Of a stretch of DNA of 64,000 nucleotides, positions 8,061 through 16,306 are shown piece after piece; the stretch's first letter is position 1, and each line of letters starts with the position of its first letter. Source of the DNA: Thermodesulfobacteriota bacterium (lineage in GTDB: Bacteria > Desulfobacterota > QYQD01); contig JAVHLC010000003.1 in NCBI GenBank assembly GCA_031082315.1, positions 186,001 through 250,000 of the forward strand. Direction: 5' to 3'. Made by a program: the position numbers and the translations under genes. The notes below the pieces were generated by a model, which was not told where the DNA came from, did no database searches, and saw only the letters and a program-made list of their open reading frames with translations.

Positions 8061-8948
8061 CTAACCTATCGTATCCTTTCCTGCCAGACCAGTAGGTTTA
8101 AAGAGTAAAATGAGTATCAAAAGAATAAAGGCAAACGCATCCCGATACCCGGCCAGAGACGGCAAAAAAGCCACCAGAAGGATCTCCGTTATTCCTAATA
8201 ATAATCCGCCCAAGACCGCCCCGTGGATATTTCCTATACCCCCGATAACTGCGGCCACAAAGGCCTTAAGTCCGGGAATAATGCCCATGAGCGGATTTAT
8301 CTGGGGATATTTCATGGCCCACATGATTCCTCCTGCCGCAGCCAGGGCCGAACCCACGGCAAAAGTCAGGCTGATAACGCGATTTACGTCAATGCCCATG
8401 AGCTGAACCATCTCCATGTCTTTGGCCACAGCACGCATGGCCGCCCCCACCCTGGTTCTATAGAGTAGTAAAAAAACCAGCGCCAGAAGGAGGGCGGTGA
8501 CTACCGGCACCCATATACTGAGACTAAAGATATGCACTCCAACCAACTCATAGGTCTTATTCAGAAAATCCGGGCGGTAAAAGGCCCTGGGCCGGCCGCC
8601 AAAAACCACAAGCCCCAGGTTTTCGAGAAGAAAGGAGACACCGATAGCGGTAATTAAAGCCGAGATGCGGGGCGCATGGCGCACTGGCCGGTAGGCCCCA
8701 AGGTCAATAAGGATGCCTAATAACGCCGTAAGCAAGATGGCTACAACAACCGAAAGCCACCAGGGGAGGGCATAGACGGATATGCCGAAATAGGCAAAGT
8801 ACGTGGATACCATGAGGATATCGCCATGGGCAAAATTAATAAGGCGGATTATCCCATAAACCATGGTATAACCTATGGCTATAAGGGCGTATAGGCTTCC
8901 CAGGGAGATGCCATTTAACAGCTGCTGTAGAAATAAAGGAAGGTCCAT
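8061..8948 (-). CDS. livH: Branched-chain amino-acid ABC transporter permease LivH
   Basis: 295 residues, multi-pass. The N-terminus LLNGISLGSLYALIAIG and the motif INFAHGDILM are diagnostic of LivH. The coupling-loop segment RAVAKDMEMVQLMGIDVNR is present. It is the second gene of the liv operon, 17 bases after livK, and forms the pore with LivM. Confidence 0.95.
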   Translation of the reverse strand: MDLPLFLQQLLNGISLGSLYALIAIGYTMVYGIIRLINFAHGDILMVSTYFAYFGISVYALPWWLSVVVAILLTALLGILIDLGAYRPVRHAPRISALITAIGVSFLLENLGLVVFGGRPRAFYRPDFLNKTYELVGVHIFSLSIWVPVVTALLLALVFLLLYRTRVGAAMRAVAKDMEMVQLMGIDVNRVISLTFAVGSALAAAGGIMWAMKYPQINPLMGIIPGLKAFVAAVIGGIGNIHGAVLGGLLLGITEILLVAFLPSLAGYRDAFAFILLILILLFKPTGLAGKDTIG

Positions 8949-8965
8949 GTGAGTAATTGATGCGC

Positions 8966-10108
8966 TTACCAGGGCTTAACCATCGTAAGATATCTGAATT
9001 GTCCGCCGCTCACCTGCAAGATAACCGCACTTTTTACTGCATTGCCGTCCGGCCCAATTTTTATTACCCCCGATACACCGCCAAATCCCCTGGTTGAGGC
9101 CAGAGCGGTCCGGATGGCGTCGCCATCGGTGCGGCCAGCCCTTTTTATAGCATCCAGAAGGACAAAGTAGGCATCGGCGCCCAGTGCGTGGAATCCGCTC
9201 GTCTCCTCGTGCCTGGTTTTTTTGAAGAACTTCATAAATTCTTTGGCCAGGGGTGTCGCGGCCCCTTCCGGTGCAAAATGGGCCAGGAGATAAAGCCCTT
9301 CTACGGCCTTTCCGCCTATTTTTATCAACTCCGGGGCCTGTGCCCCATCTGCGGATAATATGGGTATGTTGAGGCCGAGTTCCTGCGCCTGGCGGGCAAT
9401 AAGGGCGTCCTCAGCATAATAATTAGGTAAATAAAGGAGACCTGATTGTGACGCCGGGATACTTGTCAGTTGAGCCGAAAAATCCTGGTCTCCGGTCTGG
9501 CAATAAGTTATCGATACTACCTTGCCACCCAGACGAGTAAAGGCCTTTTTGAAATAACTGGCCAGTCCAACACAGTAATCCTGGGCCCGATCCACGATTA
9601 CAGCCACCCTCCGGGCCTTAAGATTCCGGTAGGCAAACATGGCTGCCGCCTCACCCTGAAAAGAGTCAATAAAGCAGACACGAAACACATACTTCTTATT
9701 CTGGGTCACCAGCGGCAGTGTAGCCGTCGGGCTGACCATCGGAATTTTAGCCTTCTCGCTCAGGGCGGCTCCGGCCATAGTATTTGAACTGGTGGCCGAG
9801 CCAATAATGGCCTTGACTTTTTCTTTCCTGAGAAGCCGGCTTACGGCATTGGCCGCCTCTATCCGGTCGCTTTTTTCATCCACTAAAACGAGTTCTACCT
9901 GGCGGCCCAGAACTGTAGGATGCATTTGATGAGCTGCCTGGATGCCAGCCCACTCCATTTGACCAAAGGCCGCCACCGGACCGGTCATGGGAAGATAGAC
10001 ACCGATACGAATCGGCTCACCGGCCAGGCTTAAAAATGGCAAACAGAATAGGAGATAAATACAAGATAAAACCGAAACCGCAACTAAATAGATTGCCTTT
10101 TGTTGCAA
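8966..10108 (-). CDS. livK: ABC transporter periplasmic substrate-binding protein (LivK/LivJ family)
   Basis: 380 residues with an N-terminal signal peptide: a positively charged start, a hydrophobic core, and LSLAGEPI near the cleavage site. The mature chain begins with IRIGVYLPMTGPVAAFG, the classic start of the type I periplasmic-binding fold. ATSSNTMAG and SPTATLP correspond to ligand-contact loops. It is first in the liv operon and so determines what the transporter imports, which the sequence does not reveal. The promoter must lie in or beyond a palindromic repeat that occupies 10131-10246. Confidence 0.92.
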   Translation of the reverse strand: MQQKAIYLVAVSVLSCIYLLFCLPFLSLAGEPIRIGVYLPMTGPVAAFGQMEWAGIQAAHQMHPTVLGRQVELVLVDEKSDRIEAANAVSRLLRKEKVKAIIGSATSSNTMAGAALSEKAKIPMVSPTATLPLVTQNKKYVFRVCFIDSFQGEAAAMFAYRNLKARRVAVIVDRAQDYCVGLASYFKKAFTRLGGKVVSITYCQTGDQDFSAQLTSIPASQSGLLYLPNYYAEDALIARQAQELGLNIPILSADGAQAPELIKIGGKAVEGLYLLAHFAPEGAATPLAKEFMKFFKKTRHEETSGFHALGADAYFVLLDAIKRAGRTDGDAIRTALASTRGFGGVSGVIKIGPDGNAVKSAVILQVSGGQFRYLTMVKPW

Positions 10109-10130
10109 GTTGTCACCCCTTTCATAGCAC

Positions 10131-10246
10131 TTAGCACTCAGCTATCAGCGTTCAGCCTAACATATTGTTTAGCTTGGTTTTAGCTGAGAGCCGATGGCTG
10201 AGTGCTGACCGCACCATCCGGAAAGCCAAGCTTTCCGGATGGAAAC
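10131..10246. repeat. Palindromic repeat, CCATCCGGAAA/TTTCCGGATGG family, left copy
   Basis: It contains CACTCAGCTATCAGCGTTCAG, a middle AACATATTGTTTAGCTTGGT and an outer hairpin ATCCGGAAAGCC...TTTCCGGAT. An inverted copy at 10543-10640 lies on the other side of the small lipoprotein gene. Confidence 0.65.
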
Positions 10247-10249
10247 TAA

Positions 10250-10522
10250 TTAAAACGGCACGTTCAGCTTAAGAAAAAAAGACTTTACCCTGTCTATAAC
10301 CCCGGTAGATTGTTCCGATTCTTCTTCCGTTTTTTTGTTGATACTAGATATATCCTCCAGGGATTGCTCCCCTTCACCTGCCACAGATTTCTCTTGCCCG
10401 CTTTCCACTGAAACGGCAATCCCCGAAGAAGCGCTGTCTCTACGTTCAGGGACAGTTGTACAGGCTGCGCCCCCTATAAGTAGAACCAGGACTAAAACAC
10501 ATATACAGTTACGGGCGATCAT
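10250..10522 (-). CDS. Small putative outer-membrane or periplasmic lipoprotein
   Basis: 90 residues. A hydrophobic signal (ICVLVLVLLIGGAAC) ends in a lipobox with Cys about residue 21, so the mature protein should be lipid-anchored. The rest is polar and Ser/Glu/Lys-rich, followed by an amphipathic tail (GVIDRVKSFFLKLNVPF) that could touch a membrane. I recognise no family. It is bounded on both sides by inverted copies of one repeat (10131-10246 and 10543-10640). Confidence 0.6.
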   Translation of the reverse strand: MIARNCICVLVLVLLIGGAACTTVPERRDSASSGIAVSVESGQEKSVAGEGEQSLEDISSINKKTEEESEQSTGVIDRVKSFFLKLNVPF

Positions 10523-10542
10523 AGAAAATTATAAATGTACCA

Positions 10543-10640
10543 ATCTCAACTAAAACCAAGATAAACAATATGTTAGGCTGAACGTTGATAGCTGAGTGCT
10601 GACAGCTCATTCGGAATTTTCGAGTTTTCGGATGGACACA
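10543..10640. repeat. Palindromic repeat, right copy (inverted relative to 10131-10246)
   Basis: The reverse complement carries CAGCACTCAGCTATCAACG and CCTAACATATTGTTTATC in the same order as the left copy, with a few substitutions, so the two copies face each other around the lipoprotein gene. Confidence 0.65.
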
Positions 10641-10657
10641 AGTTATATCTACCCCCG

Positions 10658-11014
10658 TTACTTACAAAACATCCGCTGCAGATATAACAGCTCTTTTTTT
10701 AACTCTGTCAGCAAGGCTCTGGTCTTACTATCTTCACTATCAAGAAAACCTATCTCCAGTTGGCCCCCCTTGCCCTGGGCCAGGGCCTTGCGCGCCCCGG
10801 CTATGGTAAAGCCTTCTTCATAGAGCAGCCTCTTTATCTCCATTACCAATTCTAAATCTGACTTCCTGTAGAGTCTCTGGCCGGAGGGCGGGCGATATGG
10901 CTTGATTTCACTAAACTCTGACTCCCAGTAGCGAAGCACATGCGGTTCTACCCCCGCAATCTGACTAACCTCGCCGATCTTAAAGTAACGTTTGTCCGGG
11001 ATAGAGTTATTCAT
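10658..11014 (-). CDS. MerR-family transcriptional regulator
   Basis: 118 residues. The N-terminal winged helix-turn-helix is clear: YFKIGEVSQIAGVEPHVLRY, with YRPPSGQRLYR as the wing. A short helix-rich C-terminus follows. There are no cysteine or histidine metal sites like those of metal-sensing MerR proteins. A MerR gene directly after pheT-ihfA is common in Proteobacteria, and it is probably co-transcribed with ihfA, 30 bases upstream. Confidence 0.88.
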   Translation of the reverse strand: MNNSIPDKRYFKIGEVSQIAGVEPHVLRYWESEFSEIKPYRPPSGQRLYRKSDLELVMEIKRLLYEEGFTIAGARKALAQGKGGQLEIGFLDSEDSKTRALLTELKKELLYLQRMFCK

Positions 11015-11044
11015 GGATTAGTTCATGGATTATTCAGCGATGAC

Positions 11045-11332
11045 TCATAATTTCTTATTAAGGGCGTCTCGCAGCTTTCTACTGGCCTTGAAGGTAACTA
11101 CAGATCGGGGTGATATCTCTACTGTTTCTCCGGTACGCATGTTCCGTCCCGGCCTTGCTCTTTTCGCCCGAACCTTCAAGATGCCAAAATTCGCAATCTT
11201 GACACTATCTCCCTTTAACAGCTCCTCTTTAAAGGCATCAAATATTGATGTAACCAGCTCAGTAGTCGCCTGTCGGGGGAAGCCGATCTTGTTATGAATA
11301 TGCTCTACAATGTCTTTTTTGGTCAGTGTCAT
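11045..11332 (-). CDS. ihfA: Integration host factor alpha-type DNA-binding protein
   Basis: 95 residues, a typical HU/IHF fold. The beta-arm sequence GRNMRTGETVEISPR, ending in a proline/arginine tip, and the start LTKKDIVEHIH place it in the IHF-alpha branch. It bends DNA at specific sites and helps sigma-54 promoters and recombination. The ATG overlaps the pheT stop region by 4 bases, the conserved pheST-ihfA order. Confidence 0.93.
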   Translation of the reverse strand: MTLTKKDIVEHIHNKIGFPRQATTELVTSIFDAFKEELLKGDSVKIANFGILKVRAKRARPGRNMRTGETVEISPRSVVTFKASRKLRDALNKKL

Positions 11333-13773
11333 TTTAGCCCTTCCTGCAACTCCGTTATTTTTTGTTCCCTTAATCTTCCATTAAACCTGGATAATATATC
11401 ACTTACTATTTGTTGGTGGACAGCATTTACTTCTTCATCCTCCAGTGTCTTCTCTGAAGAACGGTAAATCACCCGCAAGGCCAGGCTCTTATATCCTCGC
11501 TCAATTTGCCTGCCCTGATAGACATCAAATATAAAAACATTTTCCATTATATTCCCACCCTGCTCATTAATCACGCGCAAAATCCGGCCGGCAGGAACAT
11601 CTTCGGGAACGATAATAGCCATATCCCGCATCACAGCAGGATAGCGGGGGAGCGGCTTAAAGACCTTTAGGCCTTTATAGGCTTCGACTAAATCGTCAAA
11701 TGATAACTCAAACATAAATACCTTTTCTTTTACGTCAAAGCCTTCACAGACAGAGGGATCCATCTCACCCACAAAACCCAGCGTCTTTGGGCCAAGTACG
11801 ATACGGGCAGACGCCTCTCTCCTGAGATAAGGGGCAGATTCCACCGCCTGGTCCAGCCTATAACCGGAGATGCCCAGGGCCTGAAAAACGGCCTCCATAC
11901 CGCCTGTTATATCAAAAAAATCGACTCCATCCCCGGGAAAATGCACCCCCTCCGGATAGCGCAGACCGGTACACATACCGGCTAAATAGGTCTTTTCTAC
12001 TGGCTGCCGGCCTTCCCCTTGGTCAATAAAAATTTTGCCTATCTCAAAGAGGCGCAGGTTGCTATTCCACTTGTTAAGGTTACTGCATACGGTAGAAAGG
12101 AGATTGGGGAGAAGAGAAGTCCTTAGCACCGACTGTTCTTCGGTCAACGGGTTTAAAAGGTGTACGTGTCTATTTCGCTCGTCTGTCCCGGAGATTTTCA
12201 AGAGCCTCGTCGCCCGCTCATCCATAAAGCTGTAGTTAATCACCTCGTAAAATCCGAGGCCGTTGAGGACAGAATGGCAGATATTGGCAACGGTATGACT
12301 CTTTATCCGGGCCGGGGTCGTCAACGAAACAACGGGGAGTTTTACCGGTATTTTTTCGTAACCATTAAGGCGCGCCACTTCCTCTATGAAATCGACTTCC
12401 CGGCTGAGGTCGCCACGGAAAGATGGGGATGTCGCCAGAAGGGTGTCTTTTCCTGCCTCGCGTATTTTGATGCCGATGCTCTCCAGTAACCGGCGTATCT
12501 CGCCTTTTTTCAGGTCGCTCCCCAAAAGGCGGTTAACCTGACCTACACGTATGGGGATAGGTTTTCTTTCCTCCGGCCTGGAATAGACATCGATACGGCC
12601 TTTTAGAATTTTTTCCCCGCCCGCTTTTGCCATGAGAGAGACAGCGCGATCCAGGGCTGCCCCCACTCCCTCCATATCTATGCCCCGTTCAAAGCGGTAT
12701 GAAGATTCGGTGCTCAAATTTAGCCGGCGGCTGGTGCGGCGGACAGAAATAGGGTCAAAATAGGCGCTCTCAATAAAAACTGACCGGGTTTCCGGGGTTA
12801 TTTCAGAATTTATACCCCCCATAATTCCGGCCAGGGCGACGTTTTTCTCCCCATCCGCAATCATGAGCATATTTTCGGAAAGAGTCCTTACCACCCCATC
12901 CAGGGTGGTGAATGTCTCATCATTTCGGGCTTGATCGACTATAATACGCCTTCCGGCCAGGCGTTCCAGATCAAAGGCATGTAAGGGCTGGCCATATTCC
13001 ATGAGCACGTAATTGGTAACATCGACTATGTTATTGACCGGGCGGATACCTACCGCCAGGAGGCGCTTACGGAGCCAGAGAGGCGACCCGGCGACCGTCA
13101 CACCCCTTATGATCCGGCCGGCATAGCGGGGGCATAGATCAACGGCCCGGACCTCCACTGATACTGCCTGGTGGATGTCTTCGCCCTTTTCTGAAATATT
13201 TATTCTGGGATAACGAACCTTCTTATGTATGATGGCCGCCGCCTCACGCGCAATTCCCAAAACACTCAGACAATCAGCGCGGTTAGGGGTCAGCCCTATT
13301 TCCAGCACATAGTCTTCCAGCTCCAAGGCCTGGGCCAGGGGAAGTCCGGATTCCATGTCAGCGGATAAGATATAGACTCCGCCCTTATCCTCACCCAGAC
13401 CAAGTTCGGCTGCCGAGCAGAGCATGCCCTCAGAATACTCGCCCTTTATACTGGTCCCGGAGATTCTTAATGGCCCGGGCAGGACGGCCCCCTCTAAAGC
13501 CAGCGGCGACTTATCTCCGATGCGGATATTTTTCGCCCCGCAGACCACACGGTATGTATTTTTGCCGGACACAACCCGGCACAGAGAAAGGTTTTCAGCA
13601 TGGGGATGCGGGAGAATATCTGTAATGTGGCCGACCACTACCTGACCCAGGCCTGCATCATAGTGCGTCAGGTTTTCCACCTCCAACCCGACCATGGTCA
13701 GGCGTTCGGCCAGGTCTTCCACAGGGATGTCAATGTCCACAAATTCTTTAAGCCAGTTCAGCGTAACCCGCAT
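11329..13773 (-). CDS. pheT: Phenylalanine-tRNA ligase beta subunit
   Basis: 814 residues, full length. Domains in order are an N-terminal MRVTLNWLKEFVD start, an EMAP-II-like tRNA-binding OB fold (about 40-150), the B3/B4 editing domain (about 210-370, with NIVDVTNYV), a B5 DNA-binding-like domain (about 400-475), the catalytic-like core, and the C-terminal anticodon-binding FDX-ACB domain starting near FKPLPRYPAVMRDMA. It works as an (alpha-beta)2 enzyme with PheS. It is placed 23 bases after pheS. Confidence 0.96.
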   Translation of the reverse strand: MRVTLNWLKEFVDIDIPVEDLAERLTMVGLEVENLTHYDAGLGQVVVGHITDILPHPHAENLSLCRVVSGKNTYRVVCGAKNIRIGDKSPLALEGAVLPGPLRISGTSIKGEYSEGMLCSAAELGLGEDKGGVYILSADMESGLPLAQALELEDYVLEIGLTPNRADCLSVLGIAREAAAIIHKKVRYPRINISEKGEDIHQAVSVEVRAVDLCPRYAGRIIRGVTVAGSPLWLRKRLLAVGIRPVNNIVDVTNYVLMEYGQPLHAFDLERLAGRRIIVDQARNDETFTTLDGVVRTLSENMLMIADGEKNVALAGIMGGINSEITPETRSVFIESAYFDPISVRRTSRRLNLSTESSYRFERGIDMEGVGAALDRAVSLMAKAGGEKILKGRIDVYSRPEERKPIPIRVGQVNRLLGSDLKKGEIRRLLESIGIKIREAGKDTLLATSPSFRGDLSREVDFIEEVARLNGYEKIPVKLPVVSLTTPARIKSHTVANICHSVLNGLGFYEVINYSFMDERATRLLKISGTDERNRHVHLLNPLTEEQSVLRTSLLPNLLSTVCSNLNKWNSNLRLFEIGKIFIDQGEGRQPVEKTYLAGMCTGLRYPEGVHFPGDGVDFFDITGGMEAVFQALGISGYRLDQAVESAPYLRREASARIVLGPKTLGFVGEMDPSVCEGFDVKEKVFMFELSFDDLVEAYKGLKVFKPLPRYPAVMRDMAIIVPEDVPAGRILRVINEQGGNIMENVFIFDVYQGRQIERGYKSLALRVIYRSSEKTLEDEEVNAVHQQIVSDILSRFNGRLREQKITELQEGLK

Positions 13774-13796
13774 AGTATTACAGCCTGATTTTAAGT

Positions 13797-14810
13797 CTAA
13801 AATTGATTGAGAAAACGGAGATTATTCTCGTAGAAAAGACGGATATCGTCAATGCCGTACTTCAGCATGGCTATACGCTCTATGCCCATGCCAAAGGCCA
13901 GGCCGGTAATTTCCTCCGGGTCATAACCGACCATGCGAAAGACTTCCGGGTCAACCATGCCGGCCCCCATGACCTCCAGCCAGCCGGTTTGAGAACAAAC
14001 CCGGCAACCTGAGCCACGACAAATCACACAAAGGATATCTATCTCCGCGCTGGGTTCGGTAAAAGGGAAAAAGCTGGGACGGAAGCGGAGGGAGGTCTGT
14101 TCATCGAAAATCTGATGGATAAATATGGTCAATATCCCTTTAAGGTCAGCAAATGAGACGCCTTTATCGACCATAAACCCTTCCACCTGATGGAACATAG
14201 GGGTATGGGTGATATCCGAGTCACAGCGATAGACCTTGCCCGGCGCAATAATCCGCACCGGCGGCCGTTGCCTTTCCATGGTGCGCACCTGTATCGGAGA
14301 GGTATGGGTGCGCAGAAGGACGTTTTCAGAGATATAAAAAGTATCCTGCATGTCCCGCGCCGGGTGATCGCGCGGGATATTCAACGCCTCAAAATTATAA
14401 TAATCAAGCTCCACATCCGGCCCTTCGGCCATAGCAAAACCCAGTCTCTCAAATATATCGCATACCTCGCCGGTGATCTGGGTTATAGGATGGAGCTTAC
14501 CCGGGGATATAAACCGGCCGGGTAACGTAATGTCTGTCTTTGGACCTGTTGGACCTGCCTGCCCCTCAGAGGAAACCCTTGCCTGCCAGGTATTAAGGGC
14601 GGCCTCTATGTCCTTTTTGACGGCATTGGCCAACTGCCCGATACGCGGCTTGAGCTCTGCCGGCAGGCCGCCCATCTGTTTTAACAGCTCAGGCAGGATT
14701 CCTTTACGGCCCAGGTACTTAATGCGAAGCGCTTCCCATTCCTCCCGGCTCTTGACCTCCGGGATGGTCTTAAGCGCCTCGTCCCTTATTTTTTGCAGCC
14801 TTTCTTCCAT
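13797..14810 (-). CDS. pheS: Phenylalanine-tRNA ligase alpha subunit
   Basis: Class II synthetase catalytic subunit. An N-terminal coiled coil binds tRNA-Phe. The class II motifs are present, including DTFYISENVLLRTHTSPIQV (motif 2 region) and GLAFGMGIERIAMLKYG (motif 3). I start it at the ATG at 14810 (MEERLQKIRDEA, 337 residues), because a longer in-frame start at 14885 would read through the 38-bp palindrome and overlap rplT. The reading upstream of 14810 looks like repeat sequence, not coding. No strong ribosome site is visible before 14810. Confidence 0.94.
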   Translation of the reverse strand: MEERLQKIRDEALKTIPEVKSREEWEALRIKYLGRKGILPELLKQMGGLPAELKPRIGQLANAVKKDIEAALNTWQARVSSEGQAGPTGPKTDITLPGRFISPGKLHPITQITGEVCDIFERLGFAMAEGPDVELDYYNFEALNIPRDHPARDMQDTFYISENVLLRTHTSPIQVRTMERQRPPVRIIAPGKVYRCDSDITHTPMFHQVEGFMVDKGVSFADLKGILTIFIHQIFDEQTSLRFRPSFFPFTEPSAEIDILCVICRGSGCRVCSQTGWLEVMGAGMVDPEVFRMVGYDPEEITGLAFGMGIERIAMLKYGIDDIRLFYENNLRFLNQF

Positions 14811-14819
14811 CAGATAAGG

Positions 14820-14857
14820 ATCAATTTCAGATTTCAAATTTGAAATCTGAAATTGAT
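14820..14857. repeat. Perfect 38-bp palindrome between rplT and pheS
   Basis: The half-sites ATCAATTTCAGATTTCAAA and its exact reverse complement abut with no spacer. The palindrome begins at the last base of the rplT stop codon and ends ten bases before the pheS start, so the mRNA would carry a long hairpin exactly in the intergenic gap. There is no T-run, so it is not a standard terminator. Confidence 0.85.
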
Positions 14858-15201
14858 TATTGCGCCGTCCTGGCAATTTTTGCAAAGCAGGCCGGATCGC
14901 TTATAGCCAGATCAGAAAGGATCTTACGATCCAATTCTATCCCCGTCTTTTTTAATCCACCCATCAACCTGCTGTAAGAGAGGCCGTTCAGCCTGGCCGC
15001 CGCATTGATACGTGCAATCCAGAGGGCCCTGAATTCCCGCTTCCGCACCCTGCGATCACGATAAGCATAGGTCATGGCGCGCTCTACCGCCTCTTTGGCC
15101 GTGCGGAAGATTTTGCTCCTTCGTCCCCAATATCCTTTGGCCAAAGCCAGTACCTTATTTCTCCGTCTCCTGGCCTTAAAACCCCTTTTCGCTCTTGGCA
15201 T
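14857..15201 (-). CDS. rplT: 50S ribosomal protein L20
   Basis: 114 residues. The highly basic N-terminus ([18 protein letters not shown]) and the folded part containing [18 protein letters not shown] and [10 protein letters not shown] are diagnostic. L20 is essential for early 50S assembly and, in other bacteria, represses its own operon. It is separated from rpmI by 300 bases rather than the usual few tens, because a repeat element is inserted there. Confidence 0.97.
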   Translation of the reverse strand: MPRAKRGFKARRRRNKVLALAKGYWGRRSKIFRTAKEAVERAMTYAYRDRRVRKREFRALWIARINAAARLNGLSYSRLMGGLKKTGIELDRKILSDLAISDPACFAKIARTAQ

Positions 15202-15241
15202 AACAGTACCCTTTCTTTAAACTCGTTTTGTTAAATAAATA

Positions 15242-15396
15242 GTTTCCATCCGGAAACCCAAAGATTCCGGATGCAGCAATCAGCACTCAGCTATCAGCGT
15301 TCAGCTTAATGTATTGTTTGTCTTAGATTTTTGCCGACAGCTAATTGCTGATCGCTGAAAGCGTGAAGCCGGAAACCGAAGTTTCCGGATGAACAC
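15242..15396. repeat. 155-bp palindromic element, copy a, between rpmI and rplT
   Basis: Bounded by inverted ends GTTTCCATCCGGAAAC and GTTTCCGGATGAACAC. The interior contains CACTCAGCTATCAGCG and its near-complement GCTGATCGCTGAAAGC. Another 155-bp copy at 18863-19017 is nearly identical throughout. The remaining bases to 15501 hold only a small GCGGC-ATA-GCCGC hairpin. Confidence 0.75.
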
Positions 15397-15501
15397 TTAA
15401 CCACACAAATAAAGTGCGGCATAGCCGCAGCGTTAAAGCTTATTGTCCGTTGCCTCCAAGATAACACTCTTCAGGCCGAACTTCCAGAACCCGTCCAGAT
15501 A

Positions 15502-15699
15502 TCAAAGATAGGGTATTATCTGTCGGATATTTTTGGCATTGGACTCATCAAGCACGCTCGAACCGCGCAGGCCTCTCTTTCGTTTGCGTGTCTTTGAGGT
15601 CAATATATGGCTGCCATAGGCCTTAAACCCTAAAATTTTGCCTGTACCGGTTACCTTAAAGCGCTTGGCAGCGCCCCGATTAGTTTTAATCTTTGGCAT
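15502..15699 (-). CDS. rpmI: 50S ribosomal protein L35
   Basis: 65 residues, the normal length. The N-terminus [20 protein letters not shown] and the basic middle ([13 protein letters not shown]) are typical. It lies between infC and rplT in the conserved infC-rpmI-rplT operon. Confidence 0.96.
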   Translation of the reverse strand: MPKIKTNRGAAKRFKVTGTGKILGFKAYGSHILTSKTRKRKRGLRGSSVLDESNAKNIRQIIPYL

Positions 15700-15743
15700 C
15701 TCTTCCCCCTAATCTGCAATAATAATCTCAAATTTCAAAGGCA

Positions 15744-16262
15744 CTACGTCTTGGGGGCAACTATCATCACCATGTCCCGGCCTTCCATCTTTGGTTCGTA
15801 TTCGATTTTTCCAATATCCTCTATCTCGGTGCGAATACGATTTAATATAGTTACGGCCTGGCCGGAAAAGGCGATCTCACGCCCCCGGAAACGAACGGAT
15901 ACCTTAACTTTGTCTTTATCTTCCAAAAACCGGCGAATATGGCGCAACTTAAACTGGTAATCATGCTCATCGGTCTTGGGCCGGAACTTGACCTCTTTTA
16001 CCTGTATAACTACCTGTTTTTTCTTGGCCAACTGGATTTTTTTGCTCTGTTCGTACTTAAATTTGCCGTAGTCCATAACCCGGCAGACCGGCGGTTGAGC
16101 TGTAGGAGCTATTTCCACCAGATCAAGCCCTTCTGCCTCCGCCAACTTCAGGGCTTCCTCAAGGGGCTTAATCCCCAGTTGCGTCCCGTCTGCGCCGATT
16201 AACCGTACTTCCTTGGCACGTATCTGCCAATTAATTCTAACCTTTTTCTCTATACTATCCAC
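15744..16262 (-). CDS. infC: Translation initiation factor IF-3
   Basis: About 170 residues, with the N-domain [20 protein letters not shown], a linker helix and the C-domain ending near [15 protein letters not shown]-3 checks start-codon pairing on the 30S subunit. The coordinate given is the outermost possible start (GTG, 16260-16262), but that GTG overlaps the Shine-Dalgarno GGGGAGGT itself. The codon at ideal spacing (8 bases) is ATA at 16251-16253, which gives the start I-E-K-K-V-R-I-N. Non-canonical start codons are a known autoregulatory feature of infC in other bacteria. Confidence 0.93.
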   Translation of the reverse strand: MDSIEKKVRINWQIRAKEVRLIGADGTQLGIKPLEEALKLAEAEGLDLVEIAPTAQPPVCRVMDYGKFKYEQSKKIQLAKKKQVVIQVKEVKFRPKTDEHDYQFKLRHIRRFLEDKDKVKVSVRFRGREIAFSGQAVTILNRIRTEIEDIGKIEYEPKMEGRDMVMIVAPKT

Positions 16263-16306
16263 CTCCCCTTATGATGCAAATAAAAGTTCTCGGCAACATA
16301 TCTATG

